Shown piece after piece: positions 1 through 5,309 of a stretch of DNA of 5,309 nt. Location: contig RGVM01000221.1 in NCBI GenBank assembly GCA_010027295.1, positions 1 to 5,309 on the forward strand, given 5' to 3'. The translations under genes and the position numbers were made by a program. The number at the start of each line of letters is the position of its first letter. Position 1 is the first letter of the stretch. The notes beneath the pieces were generated by a model. It searched no databases and had not been told where the DNA came from. It saw only the letters and a list, made by a program, of their open reading frames with translations. Origin of the DNA: Chitinophagia bacterium. Its GTDB lineage: Bacteria; Bacteroidota; Bacteroidia; Chitinophagales; Chitinophagaceae.

Positions 1-932
1 TCCTGTCCGCGCTGCATCATCACTCCGTCTATCCAGACGCGCTCGGTGCCGGCGAGGACGATGAAAAAGAGCTCGCCGTTGGCCCCTTTGAGGCGGTAGG
101 GCCCCTGGTTGCCCTCCTGTCCCTGAAAGACGTTGCGCGTGAATTTGCCCTTGGCGACGGCGGCGGCGGCGACGGTGCGGTTCCGGCCGGCCGGCCCCAT
201 CCGCTGCTCCGTCTCGAAGAGTGCGCCCTGCAGCCGCTTGTAGAAGTTGAGGAAATAAGAACCGGACTGCCGAAGGTCGAGATCGCCCATGTCGAGTTTC
301 CAGGCGTCCTTCGAGAAGGAAAGGAAGACCCTGTCGAATTCGTTCAGGTTCTGGGTGTTGCCATCTGGCTGGATGGGTATGTTGTTGTCTGAGATGGCGG
401 CGGATACGAGGATGCTGTCACCCAGGTATCCGTTGATCTGGAGGTTGAGGGTGGAGTTGAGGACTACGTCCTGGCGGTTGCCAAAGGAGAGCCCCCTGCC
501 CAGGCTGCCGTTGTATTTGACATCGCCGACGTCCAGGGGCCCGGGGGTACGCCGCTGAGGGGCGATGAGTGGCGTGACGACGAACTTGCCCATGACGGTA
601 TCGAAGCGCATGTGCCGAACGGGGTCGTCGAGACGGACGGGCAGCACGCGATAGCTGAGCCAGACGCTGTCGGCGGTGGGCGGATGGCGCCATCGGAGGG
701 TGGCGCTGACGGCGTCGAAGGTATAGGCGGTGTCGGGGATGCCCGGGATGCGCAGACTGCCGGGTGCGATGCTCAAGGTGTCGATACGTTGCTGAATAGG
801 GCGGGTGCCGACAGCCTTCCGTCGAAGGTTGCCGACAGCATCCACCTGACCGGCCGTTGAAAAGGCCAGGGAAAGGCATAGGCAAATCAAGGATATGGAC
901 CGGCGGAGGGGCAACGTTCGCCTTTGGGACAT
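1..932 (-). CDS. Large secreted, probably outer-membrane, protein of an uncharacterised Bacteroidota family (N-terminal 310 residues; 3' end outside window)
   Basis: The frame is open for 310 codons from the ATG at 932-930 and runs off the left edge. The start is supported by an N-terminal signal peptide: basic n-region MSQRRTLPLRRS, hydrophobic core ISLICLCLSLAFS, likely cleavage near STAG/Q at residues 25-29. No lipobox cysteine is seen. An AGGA ribosome-binding site lies 5 nt upstream. The mature part is rich in alternating hydrophobic/polar segments. It has recognisable blocks: YNGSLGRGLSFGN (140-152), INGYLGDSILVSAAISDNNI (166-185), IPIQPDGNTQNLNEFDRVF (185-203), KLDMGDLDLR (212-221), GNQGPYRLKGANGELFF (274-290) and VLAGTERVWIDG (292-303). 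From memory, these match a long (about 1000 residues or more) Bacteroidota surface/outer-membrane family without known function. Secretion is well supported; a beta-barrel is inference. Codons of the neighbouring minus frame at 418-885 are only a shadow of this gene. The gap upstream carries a repeat array. Confidence 0.85.
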   Translation of the reverse strand, partial: MSQRRTLPLRRSISLICLCLSLAFSTAGQVDAVGNLRRKAVGTRPIQQRIDTLSIAPGSLRIPGIPDTAYTFDAVSATLRWRHPPTADSVWLSYRVLPVRLDDPVRHMRFDTVMGKFVVTPLIAPQRRTPGPLDVGDVKYNGSLGRGLSFGNRQDVVLNSTLNLQINGYLGDSILVSAAISDNNIPIQPDGNTQNLNEFDRVFLSFSKDAWKLDMGDLDLRQSGSYFLNFYKRLQGALFETEQRMGPAGRNRTVAAAAVAKGKFTRNVFQGQEGNQGPYRLKGANGELFFIVLAGTERVWIDGVMMQRGQ

Positions 933-941
933 AAATGTCCT
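927..941 (-). promoter_or_regulatory. Ribosome-binding site and start codon of the surface-protein gene inside a palindrome
   Basis: On the minus strand AGGA (941-938) stands 5 nt before the ATG (932-930), a good Shine-Dalgarno match. This is notable because the other two starts in the window have none. The same bases form a perfect 14-bp palindrome, GGACATTTATGTCC (940-927). In RNA it could fold as a 5-bp stem GGACA/UGUCC with a UUUA loop, pairing GGA of the ribosome-binding site and UG of the start codon. The palindrome is seen directly. A role in translation control, or as a protein-binding site, is inference. Confidence 0.5.
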
Positions 942-967
942 GAAAGCTTTTTTATTGCGCGTGGAAA

Positions 968-1063
968 GGTGTGCGTTTCATCTGCCTTTGCCTGAGGAGT
1001 CCCCCGAATGGAAGAGCACCCCTAAACGCTGTAACCGCTTCCGAACTAGGAAACACGCACACC
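968..1063. repeat. Imperfect inverted repeat in the surface-protein leader
   Basis: GGTGTGCGTTTC at 968-979 is the inverse complement of GAAACACGCACACC at 1050-1063 apart from a 2-nt insertion (AC) in the second arm, giving 12 pairs. The arms are 70 nt apart. The region lies between the array and the surface-protein start, so a transcript entering from upstream could fold into a long leader stem here. The 70 nt between the arms has no other strong structure that I can see. Function is unknown. Confidence 0.45.
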
Positions 1064-1074
1064 CTGCCGCAGAA

Positions 1075-1245
1075 GTTCTCAGAACTCCCCCCAGTTCTCA
1101 GGACAACCGGGGGTTTTGAGAACCGGGTGGGGTTCTCAGAACCGGGGATGGTTCTCAGAACTCCCCCCAGTTCTGAGGACGGCGGAGGGTTTTGAGAACC
1201 GCGTTGGGTTCTCAAAACTCGCCGCAGTTCCAAGGGTAGGCGAAG
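1075..1245. repeat. Array of 19-bp phased palindromic repeats (8 clear units plus one degenerate)
   Basis: An 11-bp near-palindrome, consensus GTT(C/T)T(C/G)A(G/A)(A/G)AC, begins at 1075, 1094, 1113, 1132, 1151, 1170, 1189 and 1208, exactly every 19 bp. A decayed copy (GTTCCAAGGGT) sits at 1227. The 8-bp spacers vary: tcccccca, aaccgggg, cgggtggg, cggggatg, tcccccca, ggcggagg, cgcgttgg, tcgccgca. Units 1 and 5 are identical including the spacer. Units 1-4 (1075-1150) align without gaps to units 5-8 (1151-1226), so the array grew by duplication of a 76-bp block. Units 3 and 7 share the core GTTTTGAGAAC, which is the exact inverse complement of unit 8. It could be a multi-site operator, an iteron-like or REP-like element, or a satellite. 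The sequence alone does not decide. Confidence 0.9.
1187..1220. repeat. Strong hairpin formed by repeat units 7 and 8
   Basis: GTTTTGAGAACC at 1189-1200 is a perfect inverse complement of GGTTCTCAAAAC at 1207-1218, with a 6-nt loop (1201-1206). It can be extended by a G-T and a G-C pair outwards. It is the best stem in the array and the first one met downstream of the oxidoreductase stop. It is not followed by a T-run on either strand, so it does not qualify as a normal intrinsic terminator. It might still protect or process a 3' end. Confidence 0.6.
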
Positions 1246-1312
1246 GAACATCACCATTTTCCGCACGGGGGGAGCCGCTCACGGATTTTCCTGTCCCATA
1301 CGATGCTTTGGA

Positions 1313-2695
1313 TCATTTCACCCGCATCCCGACGGGGTCCCAGTTGATGACCTTGCGTTTGAAATAGCTGAGGTTGCAGGCGACGGCCGGGCCGGCGGCG
1401 CGGAGGCCGAAGGTGGCGTCTTCGACGACGGGCCTGCCGCCGCGGATGGCCTCGAAGAAATTGGCGAAGTGATCCACGCGTGCGTCGTAGCCCTGCGGGG
1501 CGGCATAGCGTGTCTCCTCCGGCTGATTCCTTCGGCGATCCTCCTCGGAATACTTCGCGTTGTACCACTCCTGGTAGGCCTTCTGCTGGGCGGAGGAAAA
1601 GACGTTCCAGGTGTCCCATCCGCCGATGCCGGGGGCCTTGGGCAGTTTCTGGCGGCGCAGGGTGAACCTGTCGCCCCCCCATTCGATCATGCCTTCGGAG
1701 CCGTAGAAGCGGGTGCGGTTACTGCCCCCCGAGCCGTCGGCGAAGTTCACACGCAACTGCATCTGGAAGGCGCCATGGGATTGCGTGGCGGGATAGTCCA
1801 TGATGGCCGTGAGGACGTCGGGCACGTCGCGTCCGTCCTTCCAGAGGCTGAGGGAGCCGCTGGAGAAGATCCGGTTCGGACCCGGGGTGTCGAGCGCGTG
1901 GTGTACGGCCGAGATGAGGTGGACAAAGAGGTCGCCGGCGACACCGGTGCCATAGTCCTGGTAGTTGCGCCAGCGGAAAAAACGCACGGGGTCATAGGGA
2001 CGGGAGGGTGCATCACCGAGGAAGCGATCCCAGTCGAGCGTCTTCGGGGATGCGTCCAGCGGGATCGAGTACTGCCAGGCGCCGAGGGCCCCGTAGCGGT
2101 CGTTGACGGCTTCTATGAGGTTGAGTTCGCCGATGGCGCCGGACTGGATGATCTTCTTCGCCTCGGCGAGGGCGACACTGCTGACGCCCTGGGAGCCTAC
2201 TGTATAGACCTTGCCGCTGCGCTTTTGCTCTTCTATGACGGCATGTCCCTCCTCCCAGTGCTGCACCATGGGCTTCTCGCAATAGACGTGCTTGCCCTTG
2301 CGCATGGCGGCAATCGAGATATGGTCGTGCCAGTGGTCCGGAGTGGCGATGATGACGGCGTCAATGTCCTTACGCTCCAGTAGTTCGCGGTAGTCGCGGG
2401 TACAGTAGAGGTCGGCGCCCCAGAGTTCGCGGGCCTTTTCGAAGTGGCCGTCGTAGAGGTCGCATACACCGGCGATCTCGATGCCCGGAACTTTGAGGGC
2501 GGCCTGCATGTCGCCGAAGCCCATCAGGCCCATGCCAATACCCGCGACACGTATCCTGTCGGCCGCGGCATGGCGGTGTTCGGGCCGGAGCAGGCGGACC
2601 TGTTCGTCATCGAGGGCGATGGCTCCGAGGGGGCCGGAGAAGAGCGCTGCGGTGCCGCCGAGGCGGCGGAGGAATCTGCGACGGGATGCGGGCAT
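1313..2695 (-). CDS. Tat-exported Gfo/Idh/MocA family NAD(P)-dependent oxidoreductase
   Basis: The protein has 460 residues, a usual length for the exported members of this family in Bacteroidota. The start at 2695 is chosen because it opens directly into a twin-arginine signal: SRRRFLRR at 4-11 (S-R-R-x-F-L), a hydrophobic stretch and AIA at 25-27 as probable cleavage site. Upstream in-frame codons run into the sdhB terminator and are not plausible coding sequence. The Rossmann nucleotide-binding fold shows at 48-61 (VAGIGMGLMGFG, with GxGxxG at 54-59). ATPDHWHDH (117-125) and the catalytic-region EKP (140-142) follow. DYGTGVAGDLFVHLISAVHH (247-266) lies in the C-terminal alpha/beta domain that shapes the substrate site, and the protein ends in the family-like NWDPVGMRVK. 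Members act on sugars or related polyols, usually with tightly held NAD(P). The substrate here cannot be read from the sequence. The gene appears to be its own transcription unit. Confidence 0.93.
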   Translation of the reverse strand: MPASRRRFLRRLGGTAALFSGPLGAIALDDEQVRLLRPEHRHAAADRIRVAGIGMGLMGFGDMQAALKVPGIEIAGVCDLYDGHFEKARELWGADLYCTRDYRELLERKDIDAVIIATPDHWHDHISIAAMRKGKHVYCEKPMVQHWEEGHAVIEEQKRSGKVYTVGSQGVSSVALAEAKKIIQSGAIGELNLIEAVNDRYGALGAWQYSIPLDASPKTLDWDRFLGDAPSRPYDPVRFFRWRNYQDYGTGVAGDLFVHLISAVHHALDTPGPNRIFSSGSLSLWKDGRDVPDVLTAIMDYPATQSHGAFQMQLRVNFADGSGGSNRTRFYGSEGMIEWGGDRFTLRRQKLPKAPGIGGWDTWNVFSSAQQKAYQEWYNAKYSEEDRRRNQPEETRYAAPQGYDARVDHFANFFEAIRGGRPVVEDATFGLRAAGPAVACNLSYFKRKVINWDPVGMRVK

Positions 2696-2710
2696 TGCGG
2701 GAGATTTCGA

Positions 2711-2740
2711 TAAAGTTAATGGATGGCGGTGAAAAGAAAA
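2711..2740 (-). promoter_or_regulatory. Candidate Bacteroidota-type promoter of the oxidoreductase gene
   Basis: On the minus strand TAACTTTA (2718-2711) resembles the Bacteroidota -7 element TAnnTTTG except for the last base. A T-rich stretch TTTTCTTTTC (2740-2731), which is also the T-tract of the preceding terminator, is at the right distance for a weak -33 element. This would put the RNA start about 10 nt before the ATG at 2695. No Shine-Dalgarno sequence precedes that ATG. The match is weak and is based on the known consensus only. Confidence 0.3.
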
Positions 2741-2763
2741 GGGGCGGTCCCTGCGGCCGCCCC
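2731..2763 (-). terminator. Intrinsic terminator of the sdh operon
   Basis: Read on the minus strand, a 7-bp all-GC stem GGGGCGG (2763-2757) / CCGCCCC (2747-2741) with a 9-nt loop is followed at once by TTTTCTTTTC (2740-2731). It starts 27 nt after the sdhB stop codon, separating the sdh operon from the oxidoreductase gene. Confidence 0.85.
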
Positions 2764-2790
2764 ATCGGGTGTCAGTGATGTCGTCGCATA

Positions 2791-3552
2791 TCAGTCGCCA
2801 GCCAACGAGGCGGCGAGGTATTCGCGGTTGAGGCGGGCGATGTTGAGTACCGAAATCTCCTTGGGGCATTCCGCCTCACAGGCATAGGTGTTGGTGCAGG
2901 AGCCGAAGCCCTCCTTGTCCATTTGGGCGACCATGCCGAGGACGCGCGAGCTCCGCTCGGGCGATCCCTGCGGCAGCAGGGCGAGGTGCGACACCTTGGC
3001 CGAGACGAAGAGCATGGCCGAGGAGTTCTTGCATGCCGCCACACAGGCGCCGCACCCGATGCAGGTGGCGGCGGAGAAAGCCTCGTCGGCCTTGTCCTTC
3101 TCGATGGGGATGGCGTTGCCATCGACGGCGTTACCAGTGTTGACGGATACGTATCCACCGGACTGGATGATGCGGTCGAAGGCGCTACGGTCCACCATCA
3201 GGTCCTTGATGACGGGGAAGGCGTCAGCGCGGAAGGGCTCGATGGTGATGGCATCTCCGTGCTTGAAGGCGCGCATGTGAAGCTGGCAGGTCGTGGTGCC
3301 CTTCCAGGGTCCGTGCGGACGCCCGTTGATGACCATGGAGCAGGCACCGCAGATGCCTTCGCGGCAGTCGTGGTCAAAGGCGATGGGCTCCCTGCCTTCC
3401 TGCAGCAGCCTCTCGTTGAGCACGTCGATCATCTCCAGGAACGACATCTCCGAGGAGATCTCCTTCACTTCGTAGGTCTCAAAGCGACCTTCCTCCTTGC
3501 GGTTGCGCTGGCGCCACACCCTGAGCGTCAGGTCCATGCTGTAGTGTTCCAT
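2791..3552 (-). CDS. sdhB: Succinate dehydrogenase/fumarate reductase iron-sulfur subunit (type B)
   Basis: This 253-residue subunit carries electrons between the FAD of SdhA and the quinone site of the membrane subunit. It faces the cytoplasm. The N-terminal ferredoxin-like domain has the [2Fe-2S] ligands C63, C68, C71 (in [10 protein letters not shown]) and C89. The C-terminal domain has [11 protein letters not shown] at 164-174 and [12 protein letters not shown] at 219-230. By analogy with E. coli SdhB, C164, C167, C170 and C229 would hold [4Fe-4S], and C174, C219 and C225 would hold [3Fe-4S]. These are the only eleven cysteines in the protein, so all clusters look intact. The sequence LTLRVWRQ near the start and [13 protein letters not shown] are typical of the Bacteroidota form. 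The ATG at 3552 is preceded by an A/T-rich stretch and no Shine-Dalgarno. M6 (3537) is an alternative start. The gene follows sdhA by 54 nt in one operon. It could work as a fumarate reductase in an anaerobe; direction cannot be told from sequence. Confidence 0.97.
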   Translation of the reverse strand: MEHYSMDLTLRVWRQRNRKEEGRFETYEVKEISSEMSFLEMIDVLNERLLQEGREPIAFDHDCREGICGACSMVINGRPHGPWKGTTTCQLHMRAFKHGDAITIEPFRADAFPVIKDLMVDRSAFDRIIQSGGYVSVNTGNAVDGNAIPIEKDKADEAFSAATCIGCGACVAACKNSSAMLFVSAKVSHLALLPQGSPERSSRVLGMVAQMDKEGFGSCTNTYACEAECPKEISVLNIARLNREYLAASLAGD

Positions 3553-3571
3553 CTATCTGCATTTTATGTGT

Positions 3572-3595
3572 CCGCCGTCCGTCTCCGGCAGGCGG
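3572..3595 (-). other. Small GNRA-capped hairpin between sdhA and sdhB
   Basis: The minus strand reads CCGCC-TG-CCG-GAGA-CGG-AC-GGCGG. This is a 5-bp outer stem, a 2x2 internal loop, a 3-bp inner stem and a GAGA tetraloop. No T-run follows, so it is not a terminator. It lies in the 54-nt gap between the two genes and ends about 20 nt before the sdhB start. A role in mRNA stability or processing is inference. Confidence 0.4.
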
Positions 3596-3606
3596 CACCG
3601 GGTCAA

Positions 3607-5309
3607 TTACTTGTAGCTCCGCTGGCTGGGCTTGACGACGTCGTACACCAAGGGTTCCCTGTGCAAGGTCCATCCTTCGTCACCCTTGTTCTCCCAGAGG
3701 GCGGCGTACATGTAGTCGGCGTCGTTGCGGAGGGCTTCGCCGTCGGGCGTCTGGTATTCCTCGCGGAAGTGGCCGCCGCAGCTCTCATTGCGCTCGAGTG
3801 CGTCGAGGCACATGAGTTCCCCGAGTTCGAGGAAGTCGGCGACACGACCGGCCTTGTCGAGTTCGGGGTTCATCTCCTCGATGGCGCCCGGGATGCGGAC
3901 GTCGTTCCAGAACTCCTCGCGGAGGGCCCGTATCTGGCTGATGGCCTCCTTGAGTCCGGCTTCGCTGCGGGCCATGCCGCATTTGTCCCACATGATCTTG
4001 CCGAGGCGCTTGTGGAAGCTCTCCACCGACTGACGCCCCTTGATGCCCATGAGCCTTTCGATGCGTTCGCGGCAGCGCTGCTCGGCTTCGGCGAAGGCGG
4101 GGTGGTTGACGGATTCGGCGGGCTTTCCGACCTCGTCGGCCAGGTAGTTGCCAACTGTGTAGGGGATGACGAAGTACCCGTCGGCAAGTCCTTGCATGAG
4201 GGCCGAGGCGCCGAGGCGGTTGGCACCATGGTCGCTGAAGTTGGCCTCGCCGAGGCAGTACAGTCCCTTGATGTTGGTCATGAGCTCGTAGTCGACCCAG
4301 AGGCCTCCCATCGTATAGTGCACGGCCGGATAGATGCGCATGGGAACCTCGTAGGGGTTCTCACCGGTGATCTTCTGGTACATGTCGAACAGGTTGCCGT
4401 ACTTCTCCCGGATGACGTCACGGCCGAGTTCGGTGATGGTCTCTTTGGGTACGTCGCCCAGGTTGCTCTTGCTGACCTCGGCTCGTCCGTAGCGCTGGAT
4501 GGCATCGGCGTAGTCGAGGTAGACGGCCTGCTTCGAGGAGCCCACGCCGTGGCCGGCATCGCAGCGCTCCTTGGCGGCCCGGGAGGCCACGTCGCGCGGG
4601 ACGAGGTTGCCGAAGGCCGGGTAGCGCCGCTCCAGGAAGTAGTCGCGCTCCTCCTCGGGTATCTCGTTGGGCCTGCGGTCATCGCCGGCCGCCTTCGGCA
4701 CCCATATCCGGCCGTCGTTGCGGAGGGACTCGGACATGAGGGTGAGCTTCGACTGGTGGTCGCCGCTGACGGGGATGCAGGTCGGATGGATCTGCGTGAA
4801 GCAGGGGTTGGCGAAGTAGGCGCCGTGGCGGTGGGCCTTCCAGGCGGCCGTCACGTTGCAGCCCATGGCGTTGGTGGAGAGGTAGAACACGTTGCCGTAG
4901 CCACCAGAGCAGAGCAGGACGGCGTGGCCGAAGTGGCGCTCCAGCTCTCCCGTGACCAGGTCGCGCACGATAACGCCGCGGGCCTTGCCGTCGATCATGA
5001 CGAGGTCGAGCATCTCGTGGCGGCTGTACATGGTGACATTGCCAAGGGCCACCTGGCGCTCCAGGGCCTGGTAGGCGCCAATGAGGAGCTGCTGGCCCGT
5101 CTGGCCGGCGGCGTAGAAGGTGCGTTGCACCTGGGTGCCTCCGAAGGAGCGGTTGCTGAGGAGACCGCCGTACTCGCGGGCGAAGGGTACGCCCTGAGCC
5201 ACGCACTGGTCGATGATGTTGGTGCTGATCTCGGCGAGGCGGTGGACGTTGGCCTCGCGGGCGCGGTAGTCGCCACCCTTGATGGTGTCATAGAAAAGCC
5301 GGTAGACGG
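3607..5309 (-). CDS. sdhA: Succinate dehydrogenase/fumarate reductase flavoprotein subunit (type B), N-terminus outside window
   Basis: The last 566 residues are present. The frame is already open at the right edge ([18 protein letters not shown]...), so about 70-90 N-terminal residues, including the FAD-binding GxGxxG and the FAD-linked histidine region, are missing only because the window ends. The subunit interconverts succinate and fumarate on covalently bound FAD, on the cytoplasmic side of the membrane. Counting from the first visible residue, the substrate-site QIHPT has its His at 174. The PRDVASRA block has the arginine at 238 that corresponds to the proton-shuttling arginine of E. 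coli SdhA (R286). HYTMGG follows with His at 330. The C-terminal FAD-binding stretch [16 protein letters not shown] begins at 353. The protein ends in PSQRSYK. It is co-transcribed with sdhB; sdhC would be expected upstream. It could equally be named frdA: succinate oxidation versus fumarate reduction depends on the host's metabolism. Confidence 0.97.
   Translation of the reverse strand, partial: VYRLFYDTIKGGDYRAREANVHRLAEISTNIIDQCVAQGVPFAREYGGLLSNRSFGGTQVQRTFYAAGQTGQQLLIGAYQALERQVALGNVTMYSRHEMLDLVMIDGKARGVIVRDLVTGELERHFGHAVLLCSGGYGNVFYLSTNAMGCNVTAAWKAHRHGAYFANPCFTQIHPTCIPVSGDHQSKLTLMSESLRNDGRIWVPKAAGDDRRPNEIPEEERDYFLERRYPAFGNLVPRDVASRAAKERCDAGHGVGSSKQAVYLDYADAIQRYGRAEVSKSNLGDVPKETITELGRDVIREKYGNLFDMYQKITGENPYEVPMRIYPAVHYTMGGLWVDYELMTNIKGLYCLGEANFSDHGANRLGASALMQGLADGYFVIPYTVGNYLADEVGKPAESVNHPAFAEAEQRCRERIERLMGIKGRQSVESFHKRLGKIMWDKCGMARSEAGLKEAISQIRALREEFWNDVRIPGAIEEMNPELDKAGRVADFLELGELMCLDALERNESCGGHFREEYQTPDGEALRNDADYMYAALWENKGDEGWTLHREPLVYDVVKPSQRSYK

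Larger units (their letters stand above)
933..1312. other. 380-bp intergenic region holding a repeat array and leader elements
   Basis: This is the gap between the stop of the oxidoreductase gene and the start of the surface-protein gene. It contains, in the direction of transcription, a stretch just after the stop (about 1246-1312) with no convincing terminator, the phased palindrome array (1075-1245), an imperfect inverted repeat (968-1063), an A-run (minus strand, 948-956) and the AGGA/start-codon palindrome. Several reading frames on both strands stay open across the array. They look like translated repeats, have no credible start region, and are not called as genes. I could not find a convincing Bacteroidota promoter for the downstream gene here. 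Confidence 0.7.

Noticed and set aside
418..885. 155-codon minus-strand open frame
   Set aside because: The product is rich in Arg/Pro/His without domain signs. The overlapping frame that starts at 932 has a signal peptide, a ribosome-binding site and family-like sequence.
927..956. Plus-strand intrinsic terminator (palindrome followed by a T-run)
   Set aside because: Seven to eight bases separate the stem from the T-run, the stem is short, and no plus-strand gene ends here.
1075..1245. CRISPR array
   Set aside because: The repeat (11 bp) and spacers (8 bp) are far too short, the cores vary, some spacers are identical, and no cas gene is present.
1250..1312. Terminator directly after the oxidoreductase stop
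   Set aside because: Only weak 3-bp CCG/CGG pairings are seen and no T-run follows on the minus strand.
895..1367. Several short open frames on both strands across the repeat array
   Set aside because: The 19-bp period is not a multiple of three, so a stop-free repeat opens many frames at once. The predicted peptides are just the translated repeat (for example VLRT and SSEN blocks) and have no credible start signals.
1469..2383. 304-codon open frame on the plus strand
   Set aside because: It lies fully antisense to the oxidoreductase gene, whose frame has clear family motifs throughout. The plus-strand product is a low-complexity Gly/Val/Leu-rich mirror of those codons, a common artefact in GC-rich DNA.
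2753..2760. GCGGCCGC palindrome as a regulatory site
   Set aside because: It is fully inside the sdh terminator hairpin and is explained by it.
5200..5202. GTG as the start of sdhA
   Set aside because: The frame continues upstream to the window edge with typical family sequence ([18 protein letters not shown]). This GTG is the internal valine of [10 protein letters not shown].

Overview
The window looks like chromosome of a GC-rich member of the Bacteroidota. Four things point there. The succinate dehydrogenase/fumarate reductase subunits are of the Bacteroidota type-B kind. The left-hand gene belongs to a large surface-protein family I associate with that phylum. A Tat-exported Gfo/Idh/MocA oxidoreductase is typical of it. 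Two of the three visible start codons have no Shine-Dalgarno sequence, and a TAnnTTTG-like promoter box is present. I judged GC content by eye and cannot name a genus.

All four genes are on the minus strand, so they read from right to left. At the right edge is sdhA (frdA), the flavoprotein subunit; its N-terminus lies outside the window. After a 54-nt gap holding a small hairpin comes sdhB, the iron-sulfur subunit with all eleven cluster cysteines. Together they form the soluble half of a type-B quinone-linked complex. Its membrane subunit SdhC would be expected just upstream, beyond the right edge. The operon ends at a clear intrinsic terminator at about 2731-2763.

Next is a separate transcription unit encoding a 460-residue Tat-signal Gfo/Idh/MocA oxidoreductase (1313-2695), with a possible promoter squeezed between the terminator and its start codon. 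After it lies a 380-bp non-coding stretch (933-1312), then the first 310 codons of a large secreted protein, probably of the outer membrane (1-932). Its true frame and start are fixed here by a signal peptide starting at 932, an AGGA ribosome-binding site and uninterrupted family-like sequence.

The most unusual feature is in the 380-bp gap. It is an array of eight clear copies, plus one degenerate copy, of an 11-bp palindrome of the form GTTCT-N-AGAAC. The copies are phased at exactly 19 bp from 1075 and organised as a duplicated 76-bp block of four. Neighbouring copies can pair into a row of hairpins with 11-12-bp stems. The array lies 142 bp upstream of the surface-protein start codon. That start codon is itself inside a 14-bp palindrome that also covers most of its ribosome-binding site. 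The gap therefore looks like an unusual control or structural region, although a mobile or satellite-type repeat is equally possible.
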